64,000 nt of DNA from Limnochordaceae bacterium (GCA_014896295.1 JADBKR010000003.1:62001-126000); one strand, 5' to 3'. Numbered from the stretch's first letter, positions 1 to 8,865 are shown. A program made the numbers and translations. Notes: generated by a model not told the origin, from the sequence alone.

Positions 1-413
1 AGTGGTCGACAACATCGGCCGACGGTTTCCCAAGGCGGCCGAGTGGCTGCTCGAGGCCGCGGACGACGTGCTGGCCTACATGGCCTTTCCCCCGGAGCAC
101 TGGCGGCAGATTCACTCGACCAACCCGCTGGAGCGACTCAACCGGGAGATCGCGCGGCGCACCGACGTGGTCGGCATCTTGCCGAACGCCGAGGCAGCGC
201 TGCGCCTGATCGGGGCGGTCCTCCAGGAGCAGCACGAGGAGTGGATGGCCGCTCGGCTTTACTTCAGCCAGGGGTCGATGGCCAAGCCCTACGCCGCGCG
301 ACGAGAAAACACGGGGAGTGAGAGCGAGAGAACGCCGCCACTACCGGAAATCGCGGCATAACAGGTGGCATTGGGGTGGGAACCCGATTTACGCCACTTG
401 CGGGGACGCTATC
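1..413 (+). mobile_element. Right end of an IS256-family insertion sequence (left part outside window)
   Basis: The window opens inside a transposase gene of the IS256 (Mutator-like) family and runs through its stop codon. About 25 bases after the stop lies GATTTACGCCACTTGCGGGG, starting at 386. It resembles the ends of IS256-family elements, which often read like a-TTTACAC-a-TT-ggGGAC, so the right terminal inverted repeat is placed at about 386-413. The left inverted repeat and the target-site duplication lie outside the window or cannot be checked, so the outer boundary is an inference. Confidence 0.65.
2..361 (+). CDS. IS256-family transposase, C-terminal part (5' truncated by window edge)
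   Basis: This is the last 119 codons of a DDE transposase of the IS256/Mutator family, which cuts and joins element ends. The hallmark HSTNPLERLNREIARRTDVV stretch is at about residues 38-57 of the visible part and is followed by the usual VGILPNAEAALRLIGAVL tail. Family members are about 400 residues long, so roughly the first 280 residues lie upstream of the window. The GTG at base 2 is only the first in-frame codon and not the true start. No frameshift is visible, so the element may be intact. Confidence 0.9.
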   Translation: MVDNIGRRFPKAAEWLLEAADDVLAYMAFPPEHWRQIHSTNPLERLNREIARRTDVVGILPNAEAALRLIGAVLQEQHEEWMAARLYFSQGSMAKPYAARRENTGSESERTPPLPEIAA

Positions 414-726
414 CTCGAACGACCGACAGACTCCAGACGGGTCTCCAACCCCGACCCCCGCTATAGCTACCAGGGCCGCTGCAGCGTGAGCTTCTTTCCC
501 AGTCGGCGACTGTCCTTGGAGGAACTGAGTACGTTCGAGCGCGCACGAAGCCGTATTTACATCGAACGGCCGTTGCGTATGATCCAACATCGCTCCGGCC
601 AGCACAGTCTCCTGCTTGGCGAGGAGCGAGGCCCGAACCGGAGGGTTACTCCGCCGCTTGTCGGCTCCTGAGGCGCTAGGTCGCAAGGTGACCTACCGTA
701 GTAAGCGTTGAGGTTCTTGCCGCCTC
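414..726. other. Intergenic stretch without a recognised gene
   Basis: About 310 bases lie between the IS256 end and the glycosyltransferase promoter. Base composition is visibly less GC-rich than in the flanking genes. Short open frames exist on both strands, but none has a good ribosome binding site or a protein sequence I recognise. A small hairpin TAGGTC-7-GACCTA sits at 677-695. The stretch may be decayed DNA displaced by the insertion element, but nothing here proves that. Confidence 0.4.
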
Positions 727-755
727 TTGGTCGGACGACCGACTTGGACTATAAT
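727..755 (+). promoter_or_regulatory. Sigma-A promoter of the glycosyltransferase gene
   Basis: A perfect TATAAT -10 box is at 750-755, with TTGGTC at 727-732 as the -35 box and a 17-base spacer. A short inverted repeat GGTCG-GA-CGACC (729-740) overlaps the -35 region and could be an operator. Transcription would start near 762, giving a leader of about 43 bases before the TTG start at 805. Confidence 0.75.
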
Positions 756-804
756 GGGGACGCTCGGGGCGCGCAAGGAATGGGATCTGGAAAGGACGGC
801 CAGC

Positions 805-2079
805 TTGCGTATCGCCTTCTTCGCCGAATCGTTCCGGGAGAACATGGGGGGCCTCACCCGGGCCGTCATCCAGTTCCATGACGGCCTCGCAGGTCGGGGT
901 CACCGGGTACGCGTCTTCACGTTGGCCCAACGAGGCGGCGCCCTGCACCCGGGTGACCATGTGTTCGTGCCCGCCTTGCCGCTGCCCGGCGTCGGGTCGC
1001 TGGCGCCCGACACCTGGCTCGCCTACGGCTACCCCTTCGTTCTCCGGGAGCTCGAGGCCTGGGCCCCGGACGTCGTGCACCTGCATACACCGTTCCCGGT
1101 GAGCTGGCTCGGCATGCGGGCGGCACGCAGGCTCTCTTTTCCGGTGGTCGCGACCTACCACGCCAACGTAGTGGGATCCGCCCAGGCCTATGCCCGCCGG
1201 ATGTTTCGGCTCGGGGGCGATCGCCTGCTTGGTTCCATTGGAAAGGCCGAGGTCGCTTTCTACAGCTCGGCCCATGTCGTGACGGCACCCAGCGAGGCGG
1301 CGGCTTCGCAGCTCCTCGAACGGGGGCTGCGGGCACCGGTCGTCGTGCTCTCCAATGGCGTCGACGTCGCCAGATTCAGGCCCCCCTGGAAGGCGGAGCC
1401 CGGATCCGGAGTGACCCCGGTCCGGCGCGACCGGCCGCCCACCGCGCTCTACGTCGGCCGCCTCAGCGTGGAAAAGGGCATGGCCGACCTGGCCCTGGCC
1501 ATCCGCCGTCTCCTCGAGAGGCACCCTTCCGCCCGCTTCCGGGTGGTCGGCGACGGGCCGTGGCGCGGCCGGCTGCTGCGTGAGCTCGAGCCGTGGGCGC
1601 GCTCGGGCCAGCTCGAGATCGCCGGATACGTGGCCTGGGAAAGGCTACCTCAGCTCTACCGGGATGCCGACGTGTTCGTCTTCCCCTCGGCCGTCGAGAC
1701 CCAGGGGCTGGCGGTGCTCGAGGCGATGGCCAGCGGGCTCCCGGTCGTCGGCGTGAAGGGGGGAGCGGTGCCGGAACTGGTCGAGGACGGGAAGACCGGC
1801 TTCCTGGTGTCGCCCGGTGACGGGAGGGCGCTGGCGGACACGGCTCTCCGGCTGCTCCAGGACGATGGCCTGCGACTGGCCATGGCCCATCAGGCGCGGG
1901 AGATGGCGGTACGCCACCGAACGGAGGCGGCCATCGCTTTGCTCCAACGGGTCTACGAATCGGTGATCGAAGCTCGGGTGTCAGCCCAGAGGAGGAGGTC
2001 TTCCTGCACGGTGCGCGTGACGGGCAGCCGTGCCGGGGGATGGGAGCCGCGTTCTGGGCTTCATCGTACGGTCGTCTGA
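805..2079 (+). CDS. GT4-family glycosyltransferase
   Basis: This is a cytoplasmic or membrane-associated GT-B glycosyltransferase of family GT4, which moves a sugar from a nucleotide-sugar donor to an unidentified acceptor. The N-terminal half starts MRIAFFAESF and contains the loop ENMGGLTRAV. The C-terminal half has LYVGRLSVEKG near residue 217 and the donor-site EX7E motif in ETQGLAVLEAMASG near residues 297-310. Mannosyl- and glucosyltransferases acting on lipids share this layout. A TTG start at 805 is chosen because AAAGGA lies eight bases upstream and it fits the promoter at 727-755; an in-frame upstream start would overlap that promoter. The last 30 or so residues (from about 395) are basic and poorly conserved. 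The radical SAM gene follows 39 bases later, before a shared terminator, so the two probably form one operon. Confidence 0.85.
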   Translation: MRIAFFAESFRENMGGLTRAVIQFHDGLAGRGHRVRVFTLAQRGGALHPGDHVFVPALPLPGVGSLAPDTWLAYGYPFVLRELEAWAPDVVHLHTPFPVSWLGMRAARRLSFPVVATYHANVVGSAQAYARRMFRLGGDRLLGSIGKAEVAFYSSAHVVTAPSEAAASQLLERGLRAPVVVLSNGVDVARFRPPWKAEPGSGVTPVRRDRPPTALYVGRLSVEKGMADLALAIRRLLERHPSARFRVVGDGPWRGRLLRELEPWARSGQLEIAGYVAWERLPQLYRDADVFVFPSAVETQGLAVLEAMASGLPVVGVKGGAVPELVEDGKTGFLVSPGDGRALADTALRLLQDDGLRLAMAHQAREMAVRHRTEAAIALLQRVYESVIEARVSAQRRRSSCTVRVTGSRAGGWEPRSGLHRTVV

Positions 2080-2118
2080 CTGACACCACAAACTGGCCTG
2101 GAAAGGGGATGGGCTCCG

Positions 2119-3513
2119 ATGGCAGGTACCGTCAACGGGTCGTCGTGGTGGAGTGAGGTGCAACTTGCCGTCGCCCGGCGGGCGGCAGAGGCGGCCGTCG
2201 ACGCCGCCGTGGCCTACCTGATGCCCGATCCTGCGGCGAGATTGGACCGGCTCCTGGACGCCGTCGGGCACTTCGTGCGGGATCCGGGGGATCGGGAGAA
2301 GTACCTGGCCTTTCGCCGGCGGGTGACCGGTGATCCGGCCATCCGGGCAAGGGCCCGGCAGTTGCTGAGCAACCGGACCATGGTGAAACGGCTGGCGGTC
2401 AACTGGGGAATCCAGCAGCTGCTGCTGGCACCCTCGGAGAGGCGGCACGCAGAGCAGCGCCATGGAGTGCACGTTCCGACGTTTTTGCTCATCGACCCCA
2501 CGTCTGCCTGCAACCTGCGCTGCAAAGGCTGCTGGGCCGCGGGGTACGACAGAGGCCCGAGTCTTTCCCGGGAGCGCTTCGACAGCCTTCTGCGAGAGGC
2601 CAAGGAGCTCGGAATCTACTGGTTCGTGCTGTCGGGAGGCGAGCCTTTCGCCTACAAGCCACTGCTCGACGTGGTGGCTCGCCACACCGACGCGACCTTC
2701 ATGGCGTATACCAACGGTACCCTGATCACCGACCAGGTGGCCGACCGGCTGGCCGAGCTGGGCAACTTCTCGCCGGCCATCAGCCTGGAGGGGTGGAAAG
2801 AGGAGACCGACGAGCGACGGGGCGCCGGCGTGTTCGACAAGGTCATGGCCGCGATGGACCGGCTGCGGGAGCGGGGCGTCATCTTCGGCGCGTCGGTCAC
2901 GGTGACGAGCCGCAACGCCGAGACGCTCTTCTCCGATGCCTTCATCGACTTTCTCATCGACAAGGGCGTCGCGTACTTGTGGAGCTTCCACTACGTGCCC
3001 GTCGGCCCGGAGGCCGATCTCGACCTCATGGTCAAACCGCACCAGCGGGCCTGGCTCGTCCGGCGGGTCAACGAGCTTCGTGCCACGCGGCCCATCTTCA
3101 TCGCGGACTTCTGGAACGATGGGCACTTCACCCAAGGGTGCATCGCCGGGGCCCGCCTGTACTTGCACATCACGCCGAACGGCGACGCGGAACCCTGCGC
3201 GTTTGCGCACTTCGCGACGCACAACATCAACGAGGTCTCGCTCGTCGATGCCCTCAAGAGCCCCCTCTTCGCGGCGTACCAGCGGCGCATCCCGTTTTCC
3301 TCCAACCACTACGCGCCGTGCCCCATCATCGACAACCCGGCCGCGCTGCGGGAGATGGTGGCCGAGTCCGGCGCCCGGCCCACGCACCCAGGGGCGGAGG
3401 CCGTTCTCGCAGCCGACCGGGCCCGGTTTCTCGACGATCTTTCGGCCCGGTGGCACGAGGTGGCCGACGCCCTCGAACGAGAGACCCATGTGACCGCATC
3501 GGGGCGTTCCTGA
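2119..3513 (+). CDS. Radical SAM protein with a helical N-terminal extension
   Basis: This is a 464-residue radical SAM enzyme. The [4Fe-4S] cluster motif CNLRCKGC is near residue 131, followed by the glycine-rich LSGGEPF strand near residue 173 and the SAM-binding region. About 115 helical residues precede the barrel, ending in a conserved TFLLIDPTSACN entry. The C-terminal part has further cysteines (GCIAG, PCAFAH, CPIID), which could bind an auxiliary cluster as in SPASM-like proteins. The ATG at 2119 has GAAAGGGG ten bases upstream. The substrate is unknown. Pairing with a GT4 glycosyltransferase suggests lipid or glycan modification, but that is inference. Transcription ends at the hairpin at 3528-3560. 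Confidence 0.8.
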   Translation: MAGTVNGSSWWSEVQLAVARRAAEAAVDAAVAYLMPDPAARLDRLLDAVGHFVRDPGDREKYLAFRRRVTGDPAIRARARQLLSNRTMVKRLAVNWGIQQLLLAPSERRHAEQRHGVHVPTFLLIDPTSACNLRCKGCWAAGYDRGPSLSRERFDSLLREAKELGIYWFVLSGGEPFAYKPLLDVVARHTDATFMAYTNGTLITDQVADRLAELGNFSPAISLEGWKEETDERRGAGVFDKVMAAMDRLRERGVIFGASVTVTSRNAETLFSDAFIDFLIDKGVAYLWSFHYVPVGPEADLDLMVKPHQRAWLVRRVNELRATRPIFIADFWNDGHFTQGCIAGARLYLHITPNGDAEPCAFAHFATHNINEVSLVDALKSPLFAAYQRRIPFSSNHYAPCPIIDNPAALREMVAESGARPTHPGAEAVLAADRARFLDDLSARWHEVADALERETHVTASGRS

Positions 3514-3527
3514 TCGGCACGAAAGGG

Positions 3528-3560
3528 GGCGCCTGGGAGCGTAGCTCCCAGGCGCCTTTC
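3528..3560 (+). terminator. Rho-independent terminator after the radical SAM gene
   Basis: A perfect 13-base-pair stem (GGCGCCTGGGAGC / GCTCCCAGGCGCC) with a three-base loop GTA is followed by TTTC, 14 bases after the stop codon. The stem is symmetrical enough to act on converging transcripts from the minus-strand operon that ends at 3682. Confidence 0.85.
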
Positions 3561-3561
3561 C

Positions 3562-3690
3562 CGGGCCCTCGCGCGGTTCATCCGGACGGGAGCCTACCGT
3601 CGGGTACTGGTGGTGGGCGGTCAGGATCGGAGCACGGCCATCCTGTTCGGCGATGCAGCCGGGGCGGTCGTGCTGCGCTCTTCAGCCGCA
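3562..3690 (+). pseudogene. Relic of a fabH-like beta-ketoacyl-ACP synthase III gene
   Basis: Without any start codon, the plus strand reads ALARFIRTGAYRRVLVVG, then GQDRSTAILFGDAAGAVVL. In FabH-type condensing enzymes the first block is followed by about ten residues and then by the DRST-LFGDGAGAVVL block, so the two conserved blocks are joined here with the linker missing. Nothing before 3562 or after about 3690 continues the family, and the active-site Cys, His and Asn regions are absent. It lies directly behind the terminator and overlaps the 3' end of the minus-strand gene at 3682 by a few bases. I read it as a decayed internal fragment, not an expressed gene. Confidence 0.6.
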
Positions 3691-4098
3691 ATTCCGTGTC
3701 TGCCAGTCGCAGACCAGCCCGGCGTCCTCGGCCATGATCAGCCCGAGAGACTCTCCGGACGAAACGGGCGCCTCCGGTCGCAGAGGGGCCTGTGCCCACA
3801 GCGAGGGCAGGTGCGCGATGCGGGCCCAGCCCTCGCCTTGCTTCACCGGCTCCGCCACCATATTCGTGAAGTATCGGTCCAGCACCGCCTCGCGCTCCAT
3901 GGCCAGCGGCGGCGAGCAGTAGTCCTCTTCCTCCCAGACCGCCTCGCCGGTTTGCGGATCGCGTCGGGCCCCCTCGAGGGATGCGGTCAGCGCCTCGCCG
4001 AAGGGCCGCAGGTTTACGAAGGCTCCCGAATCCAGCCTGGCGCGAAGCTCTGCGAGGCGCTGCGGGTCGGGTCGGGCTCGCACCACGTAAAAGGCCAT
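3682..4098 (-). CDS. Uncharacterised 138-residue protein
   Basis: I do not recognise this family. The ATG start has AGGAGGGG a few bases upstream. The protein is soluble, with no signal peptide or membrane segment. It opens AFYVVRARPDPQRLAELRAR, has an acidic and aromatic middle (WEEEDYCSPPLAMERE) and ends in CDWQTRNCG with two cysteines. It is the third gene of a minus-strand unit after the VOC dioxygenase and the FrnE-like gene, 15 bases downstream of the latter, so it is probably co-transcribed. The terminal cysteines could be redox-active, but nothing shows this. Confidence 0.65.
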   Translation of the reverse strand: MAFYVVRARPDPQRLAELRARLDSGAFVNLRPFGEALTASLEGARRDPQTGEAVWEEEDYCSPPLAMEREAVLDRYFTNMVAEPVKQGEGWARIAHLPSLWAQAPLRPEAPVSSGESLGLIMAEDAGLVCDWQTRNCG

Positions 4099-4113
4099 GG
4101 TCTCCCCTCCTGT

Positions 4114-4782
4114 TTACATCGGTGCCGATCTGCGGGATGCCCGCTGCTGCAGTACGCCTTCCAGCCAGGCCTCGAGGCGCTCGTAGCTTTGAGCTCCCGT
4201 CAGTCCGTACGTGTGGTCCACGACCAGCGTGGGCACGCCGGTGATGCCGTAAAGCCGGGCCCGGCCTAGGTCCCGCGCCACCTCGTCCCGGGTACCCGGT
4301 GCGTGAAAATCCTGCTCCCAGCGGGCCACGTCCAGTCCTACGTCCTGTGCGCACTGGCGCAGCACCTCGAAGTCGGTGATGTCGAGGCATTCGGTGAGGT
4401 GCGCGCGCTGCACCCGGTCGAACATGGCCCCATGCGCCTCCTGCCCGCCCTGCAGCTCGGCGGCCTTGCAGGCCACGAGCCCTGGCATCGAGTAGGGGTA
4501 GTCGAAGGGGCGGGAGGCCATCAGGTCGGCGTTGATGCGATGCTCGTCGTCGTTGCGGTTGGCAGCCCGCCAGTGGGACAGGATCTCCTGCTTGCCCGCC
4601 TCCTTGGAACCGAACATGGCCGGGATGCTCTCGGGCGTGGGTGCCAGGGCGAAGGCCCGGTGAACGACCCGTACCTGGGGGTATTGCTCCGCCAGCCGGC
4701 GCACCCGAGGCGCCAGCGCGTAGCACCACGCACACAGCACGTCATGGAAGAACTCCAACTCTACCCTCTCGGTGCCCGTCAT
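4114..4782 (-). CDS. FrnE-like DsbA-family oxidoreductase
   Basis: This is a 222-residue cytoplasmic thioredoxin-fold protein of the DsbA/FrnE group. The redox motif CAWC is in HDVLCAWCYALAPRV near residues 17-20, a helical insertion follows, and the cis-proline loop GITGVPTLVVD is near residues 178-188. FrnE-type proteins act as thiol-disulfide oxidoreductases or isomerases, and no signal peptide is present. The ATG overlaps the stop of the upstream dioxygenase gene (ATGA), so translation is probably coupled. Placement with a ring-cleaving dioxygenase suggests a role in handling electrophile or thiol stress, which is inference. Confidence 0.85.
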   Translation of the reverse strand: MTGTERVELEFFHDVLCAWCYALAPRVRRLAEQYPQVRVVHRAFALAPTPESIPAMFGSKEAGKQEILSHWRAANRNDDEHRINADLMASRPFDYPYSMPGLVACKAAELQGGQEAHGAMFDRVQRAHLTECLDITDFEVLRQCAQDVGLDVARWEQDFHAPGTRDEVARDLGRARLYGITGVPTLVVDHTYGLTGAQSYERLEAWLEGVLQQRASRRSAPM

Positions 4783-5771
4783 CTGCCTTCGCTCCCTTCG
4801 CCGAAGTGGCCTTCGCCGCCCAGCACGGCGACGGCCACGCCGTCCTCGTCGTGGGTGACGAATCCGCCGGTCGACGGCCCCGCCGGCGCCACCGACGCGA
4901 CGGCCTCCGGCCCCAGGTCCGCCAGCGAGCCATGCGGCACTCCCGCCTGCTCCAGGCGCCGGGCCAGGGCCGCCACGTCCTGTGCGGACGGTACCACGAA
5001 GGCGAAGTGGAGAAGCTGCACGGAGTCCGGGGGCGGAGGCGGTGCCTCGCGGCCGGCCCAGATGTTGGCCCCCACGTGGTGGTGGTAGCCGCCGGCAGAG
5101 AAGAACAGGGCGCTGCCACCGTAGCGCAGCACCAGGTCAAGGCCCAGGACGTCCCGGTAAAACCGCTCGGCCCGCTCCAGGCGCGAGACATGCAGATGGA
5201 TGTGCCCCAGCCGGGTGCCGGGCGGCATCCCGTCGCCATGGGGGCCCGGCAAGGTGCGTGGGGCAAGACCGTCGTCTGCCGCCGGCCGGCGCTCCTCGGG
5301 CGGAAGCTCGGCGAGGAGGCCGTCCCAGTCGAGCGGTTCGGTGGCCATCAGGATGCGGTCACCCTGCCGGGGCCACTGCTCACGGGGCCGGTCTGCGTAC
5401 AGCTCGATGCCGTGGCCGTCGGGATCCGACAGGTAGACCGCCTCGCTCACCCAGTGGTCGGCGGCTCCGTCGATGGCATACCCGTCGTGGGCCAGCCGCA
5501 TCACGGCGCGGGCAAGTGCTTGCCGGGACGGGAGCCGCAGGGCCAGGTGGTACAGCCCCCGGCAGCGGGGTGGCTTGGGCCGCGCATGCGGCTGGTGCGA
5601 GAGAAGGACGATGGGCACCGCCGCGCCGTCACCTGCCCGCACCCCCATGGCCGCAAAGCCCGGTGCGACGCGCAGTACCTGAAGGCCCAGGACACCTTCG
5701 TAGAACGCCCGCGAGCGGTCCAGGTCCGCCACGCTCAGGTGTACCCAGCCCAGGCGGGTATGGGGATGCAT
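4779..5771 (-). CDS. Two-domain VOC-family ring-cleavage dioxygenase, CatE-like
   Basis: This is a 330-residue protein with two vicinal-oxygen-chelate domains, at about residues 5-125 and 175-325. It resembles Bacillus CatE and related catechol-2,3-dioxygenases, which open aromatic rings using Fe(II). Candidate metal ligands include the His of LGWVHLSVADL, the His of LGHIHLHVSRL, the His of YHLALRLPS and the Glu of DGHGIELYAD. The ATG at 5771 is chosen because GGAGGAGG lies seven bases upstream; an ATG two codons earlier sits too close to that site. It is the first gene of a three-gene operon and is divergent from the flavin reductase. A palindrome in the gap may be the operator. The exact aromatic substrate cannot be read from the sequence. 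Confidence 0.8.
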   Translation of the reverse strand: MHPHTRLGWVHLSVADLDRSRAFYEGVLGLQVLRVAPGFAAMGVRAGDGAAVPIVLLSHQPHARPKPPRCRGLYHLALRLPSRQALARAVMRLAHDGYAIDGAADHWVSEAVYLSDPDGHGIELYADRPREQWPRQGDRILMATEPLDWDGLLAELPPEERRPAADDGLAPRTLPGPHGDGMPPGTRLGHIHLHVSRLERAERFYRDVLGLDLVLRYGGSALFFSAGGYHHHVGANIWAGREAPPPPPDSVQLLHFAFVVPSAQDVAALARRLEQAGVPHGSLADLGPEAVASVAPAGPSTGGFVTHDEDGVAVAVLGGEGHFGEGSEGR

Positions 5772-5811
5772 CGCCATCCTCCTCCACGCGCACCGGTCGA
5801 CTGGTGCGCCG

Positions 5812-5844
5812 GCTAGCTCTGAGTTAGCATATAACATATGATAA
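5812..5844. promoter_or_regulatory. Candidate operator between the dioxygenase operon and the flavin reductase gene
   Basis: Two overlapping symmetrical elements occupy the divergent gap. One is GCTA-9-TAGC at 5812-5828. The other is the imperfect palindrome TTAGCATATAACATATGATA plus A at 5824-5844, with symmetry TTA-n-CATAT-nnn-ATATG-n-TAA. The 19 bases at 5812-5830 match 14 of 19 positions of the segment at 6578-6596 just upstream of the HxlR gene. The local AT-richness also suits -10 boxes in both directions. Binding by the HxlR protein is inferred from position and from the shared pattern. Confidence 0.5.
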
Positions 5845-5964
5845 GCAATCGCTACATGGGTCCGGCGAGCCTCGCAAACCGGGTGCTCGACGGTTCGGGT
5901 GGCAAACCGCCCCGGCACGCGGGTACGCCGTCCAGGACTCGTAGCGAGCCAAGGGGGACCGGAC

Positions 5965-6438
5965 TTGGACGCCAGCTCGTTTCGGCAAGCGGCCGGGCGT
6001 TTCGCCACCGGGGTCACGGTGGTCACGACAGGGTCGGTCGATCGGCCGCACGGCATGACGGCCAATTCGTTCACCTCGGTCTCCCTGGAGCCGCCTCTGG
6101 TACTCGTCTGCGTCGGCACGCAGAGGGAGACCCATGATCGCATCGCCCGCGAGGGGCAGTTCGGCGTGAGCGTCCTGAGCGCACGGCAGCAGGCTGTCTC
6201 AGAGTTTTTCGCCGGCCGGCTCGACCGCTTGCCCGACGGGGCGGTGCAGCTGCGGGCGGGCAAGACCGGGGTGCCGCTCATCGAGGGGGCGCTGGCCCAC
6301 TTCGAGTGCTCGGTCTTGGCAGCCTATCCCGGCGGCGATCACACCATCTTCGTGGCCCGCGTCGAGGAGGCGCAGACCCACGGGGACGGTGCGCCGCTGG
6401 TCTTCTTCGGCGGCCGATACCGGGAGCTCCTGGCATGA
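5965..6438 (+). CDS. Flavin reductase domain protein (NAD(P)H:FMN oxidoreductase type)
   Basis: This 157-residue protein of the flavin-reductase-like family supplies reduced FMN or FAD to monooxygenases. Family features are FRQAAGRFATGVTVVT near the N-terminus, HGMTANSFTSVSLEPPLVLV near residues 30-50, and the C-terminal DHTIFVARVEEAQTHGDGAPLVFFGG. A TTG start at 5965 is preferred because AAGGGGG lies seven bases upstream; longer in-frame starts would run back toward the operator. A luciferase-like monooxygenase encoded 1.3 kb downstream is the likely consumer of reduced flavin. It is transcribed away from the dioxygenase operon. Confidence 0.85.
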   Translation: MDASSFRQAAGRFATGVTVVTTGSVDRPHGMTANSFTSVSLEPPLVLVCVGTQRETHDRIAREGQFGVSVLSARQQAVSEFFAGRLDRLPDGAVQLRAGKTGVPLIEGALAHFECSVLAAYPGGDHTIFVARVEEAQTHGDGAPLVFFGGRYRELLA

Positions 6439-6577
6439 AGCGCCGAAAGGCTCGGCAACCGTCGAGGATGAGGCGCCCGCGTCCGTGGTCGCTCCTCGGT
6501 AGCGGGCTCCCGGCCCCGCCGGAGGCTCTCGGGGGACGGAGCGACAAGCAACCAGGGCGTGCGGTGGTGGCCATGGT

Positions 6578-6596
6578 GCTAAGTTTGTGTTAGTAT
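6578..6596. promoter_or_regulatory. Candidate operator or promoter of the HxlR gene
   Basis: The 19 bases GCTAAGTTTGTGTTAGTAT contain the inverted repeat CTAA-7-TTAG and match 14 of 19 positions of the segment at 5812-5830. TAGTAT (6591-6596) could serve as a weak -10 box, with no convincing -35 box. The element ends 20 bases before the GTG start, which fits autoregulation. Confidence 0.45.
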
Positions 6597-6616
6597 GTTC
6601 TCAAGGAGAAGTGAGC

Positions 6617-7075
6617 GTGGCACCGGTCAGAAGTCGGTCTTCGCCATCTACCTTTCGGGTGTGCTCCCTGTACCACCAGGCCGTCGAGCTCATCGGCCGG
6701 CGCTGGAACGGGGCCATCATAGAGGCGCTGATGGCAGGCGCCCGGCGGTTTTGTGAGATCCGGGCAGCCGTGCCGGGTCTCAAGGACCCGCAGCTGGCCC
6801 GGCGGCTTCGGGAGCTGGAGCAGCAGGGCATCGTCGAGCGACGGGTCGTGCCCAGCCGGCCCGTGCTGGTCGAGTATGCCCTGACGCCCAAGGGCGAGGA
6901 CCTGCGCTCCGTAGTGGCCGAAGTGCATCGGTGGGCGCAGCGCTGGCTCGAGGCTGCCTCTGCGACCGCACCTGCGACGACCCCCGGGACCGGCCCGCCG
7001 GGCGCGCGAGTGGCGCGCCGGTCGAGCGAACCGCGAGGCCGGGTTCGGCGGGAGCGGCGAGGCGCTGCGCGATGA
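6617..7075 (+). CDS. HxlR-family (MarR/DUF24-type) transcriptional regulator
   Basis: This 152-residue winged-helix regulator belongs to the HxlR family. The core IGRRWNGAIIEALM...RFCEIRAAVPGLKDPQLARRLRELEQQGIVER spans about residues 24-80. A cysteine at about residue 16 (VCSLYHQA) is where redox-sensing relatives such as YodB and CatR carry their reactive Cys, so it may respond to quinones or oxidants. The GTG at 6617 is chosen with AAGGAG eight bases upstream; a GTG two codons earlier is too close to that site. The C-terminal 35 residues are a basic, disordered tail. The flanking aromatic-degradation genes and the shared repeat elements point to local control of this cluster. Confidence 0.85.
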   Translation: MAPVRSRSSPSTFRVCSLYHQAVELIGRRWNGAIIEALMAGARRFCEIRAAVPGLKDPQLARRLRELEQQGIVERRVVPSRPVLVEYALTPKGEDLRSVVAEVHRWAQRWLEAASATAPATTPGTGPPGARVARRSSEPRGRVRRERRGAAR

Positions 7076-7267
7076 GGGGCCAGTGGCCCCGGCCCAGATA
7101 GGCCGGGGCTGCCGTCGATGCAGCAACGGCCTCCATGGGGAGGTGATGAACGGGGGAAAGCCAGCCTGGACGGTGGGATGGTTCTCAGTGGATACCCGGC
7201 AAAGCGAGTCGGGTGATTGCATGGAACCCTATGGAGCAGGTCGGGTCCCAACGAGGAGGGTGCATCG

Positions 7268-7657
7268 GTGGACATCGTGTTCCTCATCGGCCGGATCATC
7301 TACGGTGGCTTTTTCATCCTGAACGCGTTCAACCACTTCCGCAACGTCTCGTCCATGGCCGGCTACGCGCGATCCAAAGGAGTGGCGGCACCCGAGGCCG
7401 CCGTGATCGGTACAGGGCTCATGCTGCTTGCCGGCGGGCTGAGTGTGCTCTTGGGTTACTTGCCCACGGTGGGCCTCGGCCTCATCGTGATCTTCCTGGT
7501 GGTGGTGGCCTTCTGGATGCACAGCTACTGGGCTGTGCCGGACCCCATGGCCCGCATGGGCGAGCAGACCAACTTCTTCAAGAATCTGGCGCTCGCGGGT
7601 GCGGCGCTGATGATGACCCTTCTACCGCAGCCCTGGCCGCTGAGCCTGGGGGGCTGA
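7268..7657 (+). CDS. DoxX-family membrane protein, CatD-like
   Basis: This 129-residue integral membrane protein of the DoxX family has four predicted helices: [18 protein letters not shown] at the N-terminus, about 40-60, about 63-85 and a C-terminal helix from about residue 103. Relatives include Bacillus CatD, encoded with the dioxygenase CatE, and proteins linked to quinone or thiol stress. The GTG at 7268 has AGGAGGG seven bases upstream. The HxlR gene precedes it by about 190 bases and a monooxygenase gene follows after 61 bases. An 8-base-pair hairpin without a T-run (7087-7108) lies in the gap from the regulator gene. Its biochemical role is not settled for the family. Confidence 0.8.
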   Translation: MDIVFLIGRIIYGGFFILNAFNHFRNVSSMAGYARSKGVAAPEAAVIGTGLMLLAGGLSVLLGYLPTVGLGLIVIFLVVVAFWMHSYWAVPDPMARMGEQTNFFKNLALAGAALMMTLLPQPWPLSLGG

Positions 7658-7718
7658 CCACGGGGTCGGCCCCCCCGGCCCGTCTGATGCCCGGCCATGG
7701 AAGAGGGAAGGACATCCG

Positions 7719-8783
<1,065 letters not shown>

Positions 8784-8841
8784 GTAGCGGCCGGAGGCGT
8801 TCGTGGGGTCGCCCATCGCCCGCTGCCCGATCCCCACCGCT

Positions 8842-8865
8842 CACTGAGAACTGGCCCGCTCAGTG
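8842..8865. repeat. Inverted repeat between converging genes
   Basis: CACTGAG and CTCAGTG are separated by ten bases and overlap the stop codon of the heme A synthase gene. The hairpin lies between the ends of two converging genes and might help end transcription, but it has no T-run. Confidence 0.3.

Noticed and set aside
264-686. A 140-codon minus-strand open frame near the IS end
   Set aside because: No ribosome site, no recognised protein, and it overlaps the transposase 3' end.
7083-7322. A 79-codon open frame between the HxlR and DoxX genes
   Set aside because: It overlaps the DoxX start in another frame, and the protein has no conserved character. The DoxX start has a much better ribosome site.
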